A stretch of 64,000 bases of DNA from CBDDEC01 sp965198045. GTDB lineage: Bacteria; Chloroflexota; Dehalococcoidia; UBA2979. The translations under genes and the position numbers were made by a program. The stretch covers positions 62,001-126,000 of the forward strand of contig CBDAOL010000012.1 in NCBI GenBank assembly GCA_965198045.1, written 5' to 3'. The notes beneath the pieces are model-generated. The model searched no databases. It saw nothing but the letters and a program-made list of their open reading frames with translations, and was not told where the DNA came from. Shown here one piece after another: positions 1-8,701 of the stretch; position 1 is the first letter of the stretch, and each line of letters starts with the position of its first letter.

Positions 1-102
1 CGGGGGCCTGCGCTAGGCAGCGCTCACGTCAGCTCCAGCCGCCGCTGCGGCTACGAGTTCTTTGCCTGCTGGTCCTCCGCCACTGGAAGAGGCGGCCCCG
101 CC

Positions 103-1212
103 GTGGCAAACCCCGATCCGTTCTTCGACGTGCCCCACGCAGCGTCGATCACGAAGGCCCGCATTGTGGCGAAGTACTTCGCGGCCTGGGCGCCGATCAT
201 GGCGAGGCAGCAGCACGTCACCAGAATCGCCTATCTCGACCTGTTTTGCGGCCCAGGTGCGTATGCGGACGGAACGCCGTCGACGCCGTTGCGGGTGATC
301 GAGGCCGCCGTCGCCAATCCGCTGATCGCGTCTCGGCTTGTCTCGATCTTCAACGACGTAAACGAGGACTCGGTGCGGAAACTTAAAGATGCACTGGCCT
401 CGCTGCCGGGCATTCAGCAGCTCGCCTGTGAACCGCGCGTCACGAAGGCGGACGTCTCCGAGCAGGTGATCGCCGAGCTGGCTGAAATCCAGAAGATGGT
501 TCCGTCGCTGAGCTTCATCGACCCGTACGGCTACCGCGGGCTTACCCTCGACCTGATCGGCCGCGTCGTACGCGACTGGGGCTGTGAGGTCATCTTCTTC
601 TTCAACTATCAGCGCATCAACGCCGCGATCTCCAACCCAAAGGTGCGGAAGCACATGGAGGCCCTGTTCACGGCGGAGCGGCTCGCCGAACTCCAAACCG
701 AACTCGCATCGGCGAAGAAGGACGCGCGCCCTGACGTGATCTTCCAACACTTGGGAGGACGGCTGGAAGAGCTGGGCGGGACCTACCAGCGCCCGTTCCA
801 CTTCCGGCTATCTAACGGACAGCTACTACGCTCGCTGATGTTCGTCTCAAAAAAAGCGCTCGGCTACGACATCATGAAGGGCGTGATGGCGAACGAGGGT
901 CTCAAGGATCCGGACGGCGTCTCGACCTTCACTTTCTACGTGGACGGGGGCGGGCTTGCGTTACCGCTTGATGGCGCTGCGACGCCCTACCAAGTCCTTC
1001 TAGACGAACTGCCGAGCCAATTCGCGGGGCGCACACTCACCCGCAAGGAAGTCTTCGAGGAGCACAACGTCGGGACGCCGTACGTGAAGGCGAACTACCT
1101 GAAGGCGCTCATCGAGCTGGAGGAGAACGGCGCGATCACGTGCGACCCGGCCGCCGACGAAAGGCGCGCGGGCACGATGGCCGAGGACAGAGTGAGCATC
1201 ACCTTCCCCTAG
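103..1212 (+). CDS. tcmP: three-Cys-motif partner protein TcmP
   Basis: A 369-residue protein from a GTG start preceded by a purine-rich stretch (GGAAGAGG). Residues about 44-60 read YLDLFCGPGAYADGT and residues 137-144 contain FIDPYGY. Both are hallmarks of the TcmP family (three-Cys-motif partner), which is defined by genetic linkage to DUF5131/Gp37-Gp68 proteins. The DLFCGPG segment resembles a SAM-methyltransferase motif I, but no reaction is established. The expected partner lies directly downstream on the opposite strand, and the two stop codons share the palindrome CTAG at 1209-1212. Family assignment is confident from motifs and partner. A role in phage defence or nucleic-acid modification is only inference. 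Confidence 0.85.
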   Translation: MANPDPFFDVPHAASITKARIVAKYFAAWAPIMARQQHVTRIAYLDLFCGPGAYADGTPSTPLRVIEAAVANPLIASRLVSIFNDVNEDSVRKLKDALASLPGIQQLACEPRVTKADVSEQVIAELAEIQKMVPSLSFIDPYGYRGLTLDLIGRVVRDWGCEVIFFFNYQRINAAISNPKVRKHMEALFTAERLAELQTELASAKKDARPDVIFQHLGGRLEELGGTYQRPFHFRLSNGQLLRSLMFVSKKALGYDIMKGVMANEGLKDPDGVSTFTFYVDGGGLALPLDGAATPYQVLLDELPSQFAGRTLTRKEVFEEHNVGTPYVKANYLKALIELEENGAITCDPAADERRAGTMAEDRVSITFP

Positions 1213-1940
1213 ACAGCGACCGGCATCTCGCTCCAGATCCTCCCCTCGAGGAGCCGGCCCGACGCCTTCTTGCTACGTCTGATCCCGGCGTCGTCGTGCG
1301 CGCCCCACTGCTTGAAGAAGAACGGCACCTCGGCCGCGACGCACTGGTCCCGCACCGCGGTCGCCCACTCAGGTCGCATCGGCCTCGCACCCGGACCGCT
1401 CTCGCCGCCAGCGATGACCCAATGGATACCGTCGAGTTCTAGCTCGAGCGGTCCGAGCAGCGGCTCACAGGAGAGGAACCGCACAGCCGATGGAATCGCA
1501 CGCAGATCCTCGACGCGCGTCGTCCACCGCTGGTTCTCAACGGAGACGCCCATCCAGACGTTCTCGGGCCACGGAAGCAGCTCCGCGAGCTCGGCGGCAC
1601 GCTCGCTGCGCTTCGTGAGGACCTGGAAGCGATGCCAGTTCGCCGCGGCCATCACGTCGAAGACGCCGCGGATGAAATCGAACTCGATGTCCTCATGGAA
1701 CAGGTCACTCATCGAGTTAACGAACACCGTCCGCGGACGCTTCCAGCGCAGCGGCTGGTCGAGGCGTTCCTCGCGCAGCTGCAGGTCGAAGCCGTTCTCG
1801 TAGGGATGGCCCGGCACACCACGGAAGCGCTCGGCGAAGGTCTTGGCGTAACAGTGCGCGCACCCGGGGGAGACCTCGGTGCACCCCGTGACCGGATTCC
1901 AGGTCGCCTCGGTCCACTCGATCGCTGAGTTGTCGCTCAT
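1209..1940 (-). CDS. DUF5131 / phage Gp37-Gp68 family protein (three-Cys-motif, radical-SAM-like)
   Basis: 243 residues with the N-terminal signature NPVTGCTEVSPGCAHCYA, giving Cys20, Cys27 and Cys30, the three-Cys motif of the Gp37/Gp68 (DUF5131) family. The spacing suggests an iron-sulfur site like that of radical SAM enzymes. Further family motifs are VNSMSDLFHE, FQVLTKRSER, NVWMGVSVEN, FLSCEPLLGP, WVIAGGESG and FFFKQWG. The protein looks full length. It is convergent with the TcmP gene, with a 4-bp overlap of the two ends. Such pairs occur in phages and mobile islands; the substrate is unknown. Confidence 0.88.
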   Translation of the reverse strand: MSDNSAIEWTEATWNPVTGCTEVSPGCAHCYAKTFAERFRGVPGHPYENGFDLQLREERLDQPLRWKRPRTVFVNSMSDLFHEDIEFDFIRGVFDVMAAANWHRFQVLTKRSERAAELAELLPWPENVWMGVSVENQRWTTRVEDLRAIPSAVRFLSCEPLLGPLELELDGIHWVIAGGESGPGARPMRPEWATAVRDQCVAAEVPFFFKQWGAHDDAGIRRSKKASGRLLEGRIWSEMPVAV

Positions 1941-2179
1941 CGACGGCCGCCTCCCTCGCCGCGGCGGCGCATCGTACCACCGCGACGATCCGTCAAGTCG
2001 ATTAGAACATGTGTTCGTTCCTGCGTCACGCGCCTGATCACTCTCACGTTAGCTTCCTATGCTGCTGTGGACGATGGACGGTGCGTGGGGTGGCCCGCGC
2101 GCACTTATTTCCCAAGTCCCCCCGGGGCTAGCGTTGAGCGAGATGCCTCAGCAGAGCATCGCAGTCGGGGAGGAAACTG

Positions 2180-2541
2180 ATGTCTGATGAGTGCCAGTTT
2201 TGTGGGGCCGATGTCGAGACGCCTGGCGAGCCCTACTGGACGCCCATCGGGGCTGGGACCAGGCGTAAAACTTCGTCCTCTTCAATCAGCGAGGGATGGC
2301 GCATCGCAGCGAGGGAGCGCGGACTTCTCACTGGCGACCCGCGTCGAGGACATTCGTGCTGTCGCCGCCGCAGCGGGCTTCGATCGCTTTCGTGCTCATG
2401 GCGCACAGTGACGGCATTCTCGTCTCGGACGTGGTGCGGCAGGCGGTGGCGGGCAGGGACTTCGAGTTCGAGGACCGCGGCGAGGTGGAGTTGACGGGCT
2501 TCGACCAGCCGTTGCGCGCGTGGGCCGCGCGATGGGAGTAA
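2180..2541 (+). pseudogene. class III adenylate/guanylate cyclase, internally deleted remnant
   Basis: The frame opening at 2180 begins MSDECQFCGADVETPGE, a zinc-ribbon-like start with a CxxC pair and a good upstream GGGGAGGAAA site. After about 25 codons the coherent text is lost. A different frame (about 2395-2541) ends with GILVSDVVRQAVAG and RGEVELTGFDQPLRAW, which is the typical C-terminal end of bacterial class III nucleotide cyclase domains. The catalytic metal-binding core is absent. The locus therefore keeps the two ends of a zinc-ribbon-cyclase gene after a large internal deletion and frameshift. Two more cyclase 3' remnants lie near 47.7-47.95 kb. Confidence 0.6.
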
Positions 2542-2588
2542 GTGGGACCGATCGCAGACCAGGACTATCGCTCGACCTGCGGTAAGGG

Positions 2589-3170
2589 TTAGGACTCGTG
2601 CGACTGGCCGAGCGCGGCTCGATCAGTACTGAGGTTCGTCTGGCCGAACTGGTCGATCTCCGCGATCCAGCCGCTGATGCTACCGCGTGAGCTGCCGTCA
2701 AGGGCGCCATCGTCACCGGGCAGCGCCGCCTGCTCCGCTTCAACGCGCCACCAGGTGAAGTCCTCGTTGCACCAGGGGCCATCGATTAACTGAACCGCGC
2801 TGAACTCGACGGTGGAGCCCTGCACCTGAGCCACCCGCGTCGCGTCGATGGCGTGGTCGTCGCGGATGTTCGCGAGGTCGTCGGCAAACGCTTCTCCGTC
2901 GACGAGGAGACCTGGGACAGTTGAGCTGCGGTCAGGGTCGTTGACGCAGACGGCGCCACCTTCGATCGGCGGAGTCGCACTGGGGGTGGTCGTCGGCTCA
3001 GGCGTCGTCGTCGGAGTCTGAGGCGTGGTGGTGGCAGCCGCGGTGGAGGCCGCCGCAACCGTCGGGGACGGCGTAACGGTCAGGGTGGCATCCACCACGC
3101 CACCCTCATCACCAAAGCAGGCCGCGAGCGGAAGCGTGGCAAAGCTGACGAGCAAGAGCGCTGCTCTCAA
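2589..3170 (-). CDS. secreted lipoprotein with Thr/Pro-rich linker
   Basis: 193 residues. The N-terminus is a lipoprotein signal peptide with lipobox LAAC (Cys18). It is followed by a Thr/Pro/Ala-rich low-complexity linker (residues about 30-70), typical of extracytoplasmic lipoproteins in this phylum. The folded part holds two Cys (in AVCVND and PWCNEDF) and ends with GWIAEIDQFGQTNL, reminiscent of an SH3-like domain end. It stands alone, facing away from the dehydrogenase fragment. No enzymatic motif is visible and the function is unknown. Confidence 0.65.
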   Translation of the reverse strand: MRAALLLVSFATLPLAACFGDEGGVVDATLTVTPSPTVAAASTAAATTTPQTPTTTPEPTTTPSATPPIEGGAVCVNDPDRSSTVPGLLVDGEAFADDLANIRDDHAIDATRVAQVQGSTVEFSAVQLIDGPWCNEDFTWWRVEAEQAALPGDDGALDGSSRGSISGWIAEIDQFGQTNLSTDRAALGQSHES

Positions 3171-3230
3171 AACTGTCGCTCCTTCGGGGCTAGTTTTCCC
3201 GACTCACGGCCGTTCTGGGAAATGCTGTGA

Positions 3231-3277
3231 GATCTCGGTAGCCGCACGACAGAACGGCGCCGGTACCTGCACGACAT
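3231..3277 (-). repeat. dispersed 22-nt repeat unit, two copies
   Basis: Read on the minus strand this holds two degenerate 22-nt units with 25-nt period, of form NTGTCGTGC-R-G-S-TACCG. The unit at 3256-3277 shares 21 of 22 bases with the unit at 17921-17942, and the second halves also align. It lies between the lipoprotein start and the truncated dehydrogenase. No coding role is apparent. The function is unknown. Confidence 0.55.
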
Positions 3278-3300
3278 GTGGTGCAGGGTACTAGGCTGCA

Positions 3301-4239
3301 TTGATCCGGTCCGGCCTGCCACGCGAGGTGCTCGTGCGCGTCCGCGCGACCTCGCTGAACTATCGCGACCTGATGCTCGCCGGCTCCACGAGCGAGGCGA
3401 TCATCCCGCTCTCCAACGGCGCCGGCGAGGTCGCCGCGGTCGGCGAGGGCGTCACGCGCTGCTCCGTCGGCGACCGCGTGACCGGCTGCTTCTTCCTCAA
3501 CTGGCTGGATGGGCCGGGGACGCCGGAGTCGACGCGCGAGGCCCTCGGGGGCGCCTCGACCGACGGCACGCTGGCCGAGCTGATCGCGCTGCCCGAGCGG
3601 GCCGTGATCCCCACCCCGGCCTACATGACGGACGAGGAGGCCGCGACGCTGCCGTGCGCGGCCGTCACGGCGTGGTGCGCGATGTTCGAGGTCGCGCGCT
3701 TGCGCCCGGGCCAGAGCGTGTTGCTGCTGGGCACCGGCGGCGTCTCGATCTTCGGGCTGCAGCTCGCGCAGATCGCGGGCGTGCGCAGCATCATCACCTC
3801 GAGCAGCGACGAGAAGCTCGCGCGGGCGCGCGAGCACGGCGCCGACGAGACGATCAACTACCGCGAGCACGACAACTGGGAGAGCATCGTCCGCGACCTG
3901 ACCGACGACCGCGGCGTCGACCTCACGCTCGAGGTCGGCGGCGAGGGCACGCTCGCCCAGTCGATGACGGCCACCCGCTTCGGCGGCGAGGTCGCGCTGA
4001 TCGGCGGCCTCGCGCGCGACGAGAGCGACGAGACGCGGGTGCCGATGGTCGGCCGCGGCCTGCGCGCGTCCCGCATCTACGTCGGCAGCCGCGCGATGTT
4101 CGAGGACATGAACCGGGCGCTCGCGCTGCGGGAGGTACATCCCGTCGTCGATCGCGTCTTCGAGCTCGGCGACGCGGTCGCGGCCTATCGCCACCTCGAG
4201 TCGCAGGCGCACTTCGGCAAGATCGTGATCCGCGTCTAA
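3301..4239 (+). pseudogene. zinc-type alcohol dehydrogenase / quinone reductase-like MDR protein, 5'-truncated
   Basis: 312 codons of a medium-chain dehydrogenase/reductase. The text begins at [16 protein letters not shown], a region normally near residue 30. It contains [13 protein letters not shown], the Rossmann loop [15 protein letters not shown] and the C-terminal [18 protein letters not shown]. An in-frame TAG at 3292-3294 and the absence of any ATG/GTG with the missing substrate-binding N-terminus indicate that about 25 residues were lost; only a TTG remains at 3301. The break coincides with the dispersed repeat just upstream. The NAD(P)H fold looks intact, so a shortened product is possible. 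Confidence 0.65.
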
Positions 4240-4392
4240 CGCCGGCCTGCCGCGGCCGGTCGCCGCGCGGGCACCCCTGATCGTGTTCAGCGCCGCGACC
4301 ATGGCCGCGCAATGGGCGCGGCCGTGACGCCGCGAGCCTACCCGCCGCCGATGCGCGCGGCGAAGTCGTCGGCGCTGAGTACCTCCGCCTGG

Positions 4393-4605
4393 CCCCTTAC
4401 CGTCCATCACCTCGAGGCGTCGCTCGAAGTGGTCAACGAGGTCGCGGGCGATGAGCGCCACCCGCTCTTCGGCACCGACGATCACCTCGAGTTGGGCCCA
4501 TTTTGTCTTGAGGCGCTCCCTCCGCTCGATCTCCTCGCCTTCGGTCGCCTCATCGAACTCAGAGTCGAGCGTCGGCAGCTTCTCGTTGTCGAGACCGAAA
4601 CTCAC
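4393..4605 (-). pseudogene. type I restriction enzyme R subunit (HsdR), short internal fragment
   Basis: 71 codons with strong HsdR character: [45 protein letters not shown]. In full-length HsdR this follows the helicase core and is continued by AMIVCMSRR, which is missing here. Upstream of the GTG the same frame is closed by TGA. No HsdM or HsdS is visible nearby, so this is a leftover of a lost restriction-modification operon. Immediately downstream on the minus strand (4338-4394) another frame ends in [16 protein letters not shown], possibly the tail of an unrelated PIN/NYN-like protein; that last point is weak. Confidence 0.65.
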
Positions 4606-4845
4606 GATGTGTCATGCGCTGCCAGCGCGTCCCGCGGCCCTGCTGTCAGAACTGCTGTCAAACCTTGCTGGCTTGTCATCCGGTACGCGGCAGAAGACTC
4701 CGCCCTCAACCGCCGCGGATCCCCCGTTCCTCTGCGATCAGCTAATCAGGTACTCTGCCGTCATCCGGCTCAGTGGGGCAGACACTGGGCGCCCTGGGCG
4801 GCGCGCTGCCCGGAGGTTGGTTGGCCAGCGTAGGATGAGCCTGAA

Positions 4846-5031
4846 ATGACCAGTCTGCTCGCGACGGTGTCGAGAGGCACGGGGGGCACCGCGATTCCGG
4901 TGCCTATCAGCTACGAGATCATTCGCCTCTTCTCCGAGGGCCTTTACCAAAGCCCTCACAAGGCGGTCGAGGAGCTTGTATCCAACTCCTTGCCCGGGGG
5001 CTTGAACTTGATGTACTGGCGCTCCCAGTAA
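4846..5031 (+). pseudogene. HSP90-like ATPase (GHKL) protein, N-terminal fragment
   Basis: The first 49 codons read like the start of an HSP90-type ATP-binding protein: PISYEIIRLFSEGLYQSP then HKAVEELVSNS, where ELVSNS is the start of the ATP-lid N-box normally continued as YDA/FDA. At about 4991 homology stops and the frame runs into unrelated sequence before a stop at 5031. On the minus strand the abutting segment (about 4991-5070) reads coherently as EFPDFVWGVLNTYYWERQ, a piece of another unidentified gene. The locus is thus a junction of two truncated genes. GHKL proteins of this kind are often found with restriction or defence genes. Confidence 0.55.
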
Positions 5032-5259
5032 TAGGTGTTCAATACTCCCCATACGAAATCAGGGAACTCATGGCCCGCTCAGGCCAGTACCCGGGTCTTT
5101 GCGGCGGAGCCGTCTCGGTGACCCAGACATTGGGGGGCGTGGGCGTTGACGGCCAGAGCCTTGGCCTTGGGGGCACTCGGGTGTCCGGATAGCACGGTCG
5201 CCCCAGCCGGTGGCTTGCGCTGAGCAGCACACCGCCGAGGACGAGAACGGAGCGCGCTG

Positions 5260-6221
5260 GTGTCTATCGCCGAATACATTCGACGGACATTCAACGTGTT
5301 CTCACGTCGCCATAGTGAAGAAGTACTCGATGTCCGCGACGAAGTCGGTCTGACCACCAGGAATCGCCTGTTGCTGCTGTATCGCGATGTGATAGTCGAG
5401 CAATCGCGTGGCGACCACCTTAGAGTTTGGAACCAGTTCCATAACTCCATGCAGTACCTGTGTGGGCGACCGGTCTTGACTGTAGAAATGGAACAACACG
5501 GCCTAGATGACCCTGATGCGCTAGTTATCGACCTCTACGGCTTCTTGCGTCAGTGCTCAACGAAAGAGTTTTTGGACTTCATCGAGGTAAGCTTCAAGGT
5601 TGAACACCCTCCTGAGGATGTATCTGGGGGTACCATGGCAGTTATAGATGCGATTAACGAGATTTTCCGCATCGATGGCTTGCCATATTACCTCACGACT
5701 TTCGTGTTCGGAGAAGCTCCCCGAGAGGACCAGGGCCGCCATCTCCTACACCGATAACTTCATACCCGATGATCATCAAGGTGGAAGAGGACGTGGCCTA
5801 CACAGAGGCTGTTTCTCCGGCGTTACACATCCTGAGCGCTAAGCGGCACTCAGTTCCGAATCGCGAGTTCCGAGACGCGCTTGAACACTACCGCGACGGT
5901 AGATTCGGAGCGTCGTTGACTGACTGTGGGAGCGCCCTGGAAAGTGTCTTGAAGGTCATCTGCGAAGATAGAGCGTGGGACTACAATGACTCGGACACAC
6001 TCGGGTCCTTGCTGGACAATGTAGTACCTCGACTAGAACTGCCGTCGGCATTCAAGGAGAAGTTTAAGTTGCTTGCGACTATTCGCAACACCTATAGCAG
6101 CTCCCACGGGGGTGGGACGGCTCCACGGGATCCAGATCGGTCCTTGGTGCAATACATGATTACTTCTACAGCCGCAACGATCGTGCTTCTCGTGAGCGTC
6201 GCTGAGGGTCGCCGCTCGTGA
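5260..6221 (+). pseudogene. AbiJ-NTD4 / HEPN protein (STM4504/CBY_0614 family), frameshifted
   Basis: Two consecutive ORFs form one family member. The first (5260-5757) holds the AbiJ N-terminal-type domain (DEVGLTTRNRLLLLYRDVI, INEIFRIDGLPYYLTTF). The second (5769-6221) holds the HEPN half (ALHILSAKRHSVPNREF, ALESVLKVICEDRAWDY) ending in RNTYSSSHGGG, the Arg-x6-His signature of HEPN ribonucleases. The linking text ISYTDNFIP sits in the third frame, so two indels lie between about 5725 and 5770. Family members are associated with abortive infection. Base composition is clearly more AT-rich than the flanks, suggesting recent acquisition. Either a decayed gene or sequence error; a split two-protein version is less likely. 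Confidence 0.7.
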
Positions 6222-6267
6222 CCTGTCGATAGAGCCGGACGAGCTTTGCGTAGGGCCCCCCTTCGCG

Positions 6268-6600
6268 CGCTACTTGGCGCGCTTCGTGATGTTCCGGTCG
6301 ATCTGGTAGAGCGCCCCCTCGACTGTGCGGTGAGGGTGGGCCTCCACGAACTTCACGGCTGCCTCGCGCCGGCCGTGGTCGTCGAACAGCTCCTGCAACT
6401 CGTCGCGCTCGGCCGCGGTCCAGCGGGAGCCGAAGGCGGTGCCGGCCTCCTCGCTGCGACCGGCACCAGCCAGTCGCTTCCGCTCGATGAGGGCGTCGCC
6501 CAGAAGCCGGCCGGCCAGAGGGGGCGGCGTCGTAGTCGCCTCGGGCCTATCGTCCGGGCCCAGCTCGGCCTCTGCCCACTCCCGGCGAACGTTGACTCGA
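6268..6600 (-). pseudogene. C-terminal fragment of an unknown protein with a SANT/Myb-like motif
   Basis: A minus-strand frame with coherent, protein-like composition ends at 6268. It includes LAGRLLGDALIERKRLAGAG, WTAAERDELQELFDDHGRRE and VEAHPHRTVEGALYQIDRNI. The spaced W, acidic and RTxxGxxxxI residues resemble a SANT/Myb-type helix-turn-helix. Its 5' part runs into an IS256 transposase fragment in another frame, so the gene has lost its beginning. The family is not recognised and no function is assigned. Confidence 0.35.
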
Positions 6601-6730
6601 TCGGGTTCGTCGTGCGCAGGTGCACATGGTGCTCGGCGGGGAAGTCGTGCAACGCGAGCAGCCGTTCGAGGTCATCCGTGATCTTCGCCGTCGCGTGACT
6701 CCCGTGCCGCGGCACGGCCATCGCCTCGGA
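6595..6730 (-). pseudogene. IS256 (Mutator) family transposase fragment
   Basis: About 45 codons read ITDDLERLLALHDFPAEH and HLRTTNPIESTFA, diagnostic of the C-terminal third of IS256-type transposases (the NPIESTFATVR motif). The following VRARTKxxxG part is missing, replaced by the SANT-like frame described separately. No terminal repeats or remaining transposase are present, so this is a scar of a former insertion. Confidence 0.7.
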
Positions 6731-6863
6731 CCGGCGTGAACCACGCAGCGTGCGCCGCACCGACTTATGGCTCGCAGCACGGGTCTTCGCCCGGCCGTGC
6801 TTGGACCGGTATGCGGAGCGCGCTATCTTCTACGTGCGGAGTTGGAGTCAGGAGGACATCGAG

Positions 6864-7133
6864 ATGCCCACTCGGCGACCCGCCGACGAGACTGCCCGCC
6901 TCGGCGACGAGATCTATGAGCGGGACATCCGCCCGCAGGTCGAGGCAACCCACCACGGAGAGATCGTCGCCATCGACGTGGACAGTGGAAGCTGGGCCAT
7001 TGCGGACAGCGTCCTTGGGGCAGCGGAACTCCTCCGGGCGCAGTGTCCGGACGTCACCGATGTCTGGAGCGTGCGGGTCGGGTATCGCGCGCTCTACAGC
7101 TTCGGGGGCAGCTCAGTCCGGACAGCCGGGTGA
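6864..7133 (+). CDS. small conserved partner of a clan AA aspartic protease
   Basis: 89 residues starting MPTRRPADETARLGDEIYER, with RBS-like AGGAGG about 8 nt upstream of the ATG. Conserved features are GDEIYERDIRPQVE, GEIVAIDVDSGSWAI and VWSVRVGYRALYSFGG. Small proteins of this type are repeatedly found directly before clan AA (retropepsin-like) aspartic proteases in Chloroflexota, Deinococci and cyanobacteria. Here the pair overlaps by GTGA (7130-7133), so translation is coupled. An antitoxin-like or chaperone role has been suggested by such pairing, but nothing in the sequence proves it. Confidence 0.65.
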   Translation: MPTRRPADETARLGDEIYERDIRPQVEATHHGEIVAIDVDSGSWAIADSVLGAAELLRAQCPDVTDVWSVRVGYRALYSFGGSSVRTAG

Positions 7134-7507
7134 TCGAGGGCGCTGTCAACGCCGCCTACGAAGCGGTCGTGCCCCTTACCTTGAGAGGTCAAGCAGGGCG
7201 CGTGCGGGACATCGAGGCCGTGATCGACACCGGCTACAACGGCTTTCTGACCCTGCCGCCGATGTTCGTGACGGAACTGGGACTGCCCTTCGTGACCAGC
7301 GGCCACGCCATCTTGGCCGATGGCGGTGAGGCTACCTTCGACATCCACAGCGTCACGGTGCTGTTGGACGGTCAACCAATGGAGGTCGATGCCTATGTGT
7401 CGGACACCGCGCCGCTTGTCGGCATGCGGTTGCTCGACAGGCACAGCCTCTGCGTCGACGTCGAGCGCGGCGGCCGCGTCGTCATCGAACCCAAGACTAC
7501 AACGTGA
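7130..7507 (+). CDS. clan AA (retropepsin-like) aspartic protease
   Basis: 125 residues from the GTG that overlaps the upstream stop. The core is VIDTGYNGFLTLPP, carrying the Asp-Thr-Gly catalytic triplet of retropepsin-like proteases, followed by the flap region GHAILADGG and the closing hydrophobic-hydrophobic-Gly motif PLVGMRLLDRHSL. One DTG per chain implies an active homodimer. It is probably cytoplasmic since no signal peptide is seen. The short upstream partner is translationally coupled. The pair may be a toxin-antitoxin-like or quality-control module; the substrate is unknown. Confidence 0.8.
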   Translation: MIEGAVNAAYEAVVPLTLRGQAGRVRDIEAVIDTGYNGFLTLPPMFVTELGLPFVTSGHAILADGGEATFDIHSVTVLLDGQPMEVDAYVSDTAPLVGMRLLDRHSLCVDVERGGRVVIEPKTTT

Positions 7508-7608
7508 ACAACACCTCGAAGGTGGTACCGTCTACCGTCAAGTCAGGTCCACCATGACGTACCGAACTGCGAACTTGCCCGTTCAGGGCGACCTCTGCGG
7601 CGTCCGCT

Positions 7609-8701
7609 CCCCGTGGGACGGCAAAACTTGATCCGTGCGGTTCGATGCTGAGATAGCAGAGTATCGGCGAGCCACGAGAGGCTCGTCTGTGCTCTACCTC
7701 CGTCTGCTTGTCGCAGCACTCTTCGCATCGGTCCGCGCCCGCCGAGATCTCGTCCTCGAGAACTTGGCGGCTGCGGCATCAGCTCGCCGTCTACACCAGG
7801 AGCCGTCGTCGACCGCGGCTCCGTCGCCACGACCGCCGACTCTGGTCACTGCTGGCACGTGGTTGGTCCGGCTGGCGAGGCACGCTCGTGATGGTCGAGC
7901 CGGACACGGTGGTGCGCTGGCATCGTTCTGCTTGGCGCGCCTACTGGCGCTGGAAGAGTCGTCGCCGCTCCGGACGACCCCGGATTCCCGCAGAGCTGCG
8001 ACAGCTGATCGTCCGCATCGCCACTGAGAATCCGCGGTGGGGCGCCGTCCGCATCGTCGGCGAGCTGCGTGCCCTTGGCCGCCGGCAAGCGCTGCGCGCC
8101 CCCCGAGCCAGTCGTGGCGCACGTTTCTCCGCAACCACGCGTCCAGCATCTGGGCCGCCGATCTGTTCACGGTGCAGACCCTCACCTTCCGCACGCTCTA
8201 CGTGTTCGTCGTGATCGACCACGGCCGGCGTCGCAGCCGGCACTGGAACGTCACGGAGCACCCGATCGCGCCCTGGATCTGGAGGCAGATGATCGAGGCG
8301 ACCGCCTGGGGTCAGCAGCCAGGGTTCCTGATCCGAGACCGCGACCGTAGCTATGGCGGGGACTTCATCGCACGCGCTCGACGGATCGGGATCGAGATGA
8401 TTCTCACTCCGGTGCGCGCGCCGAACGCCAACGCCATCGCCGAGCGGGTGATCGGGACGCTCCGGCGCGAGTGCCTCGATCACGTCATCGCCGTCAACGA
8501 ACGGCATCGGAGGCGGGTGCTTGGTGAGTACGTCCAGCACTACAACGCGATGCGGCCGCATCGATCATTGGCGCTCGACTCTCCGGAGGGACGCAAGCCG
8601 GTGCAGCGGGCGTCGAGCCAGCGAGCCGTCAGCAAGCCCGTGCTCGGGGGACTGCATCATGAGTATCGGTGGGCCGCATGAGGTTTTGCCGTCCCACGGG
8701 G
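7609..8701. mobile_element. insertion sequence with integrase-core transposase, 1093 bp, decayed
   Basis: The ends are perfect 19-bp inverted repeats, CCCCGTGGGACGGCAAAAC at 7609-7627 and its complement at 8683-8701. Between them lies one rve (integrase core) transposase gene broken by frameshifts. The family is IS481/IS3-like by its HTH plus DDE architecture; no exact ISfinder name is claimed. No obvious target duplication flanks it. A solitary copy of its right end occurs at 13902-13929. Confidence 0.75.
7690..8681 (+). pseudogene. integrase-core (IS481/IS3-like) transposase, multiply frameshifted
   Basis: Three frames carry successive parts. LYLRLLVAALFASVRARRDL is in the first (7690-7775). 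HRSAWRAYWRWKSRRRSGRP and NPRWGAVRIVGELRALG are in the second (to about 8075). From about 8100 the DDE core follows: WAADLFTVQTLTFRTLYVFV, FLIRDRDRSYGGDFIARARR, NAIAERVIGTLRREC and HYNAMRPHRSLALDSPEGRK. A paralogue at 10560-11295 keeps the N-terminal part in a single frame, which fixes the intended reading. The catalytic Asp and Glu residues survive but the frame breaks make it inactive as written. Confidence 0.75.

Noticed and set aside
1..102. Gene at the left edge
   Set aside because: No coherent reading in 100 bp; an antisense frame over TcmP is a shadow.
3190..4392. Continuation of the minus-strand frame after the HsdR fragment
   Set aside because: Antisense to the MDR dehydrogenase; the text turns to Arg/Ala/Asp shadow sequence right after MDGK.
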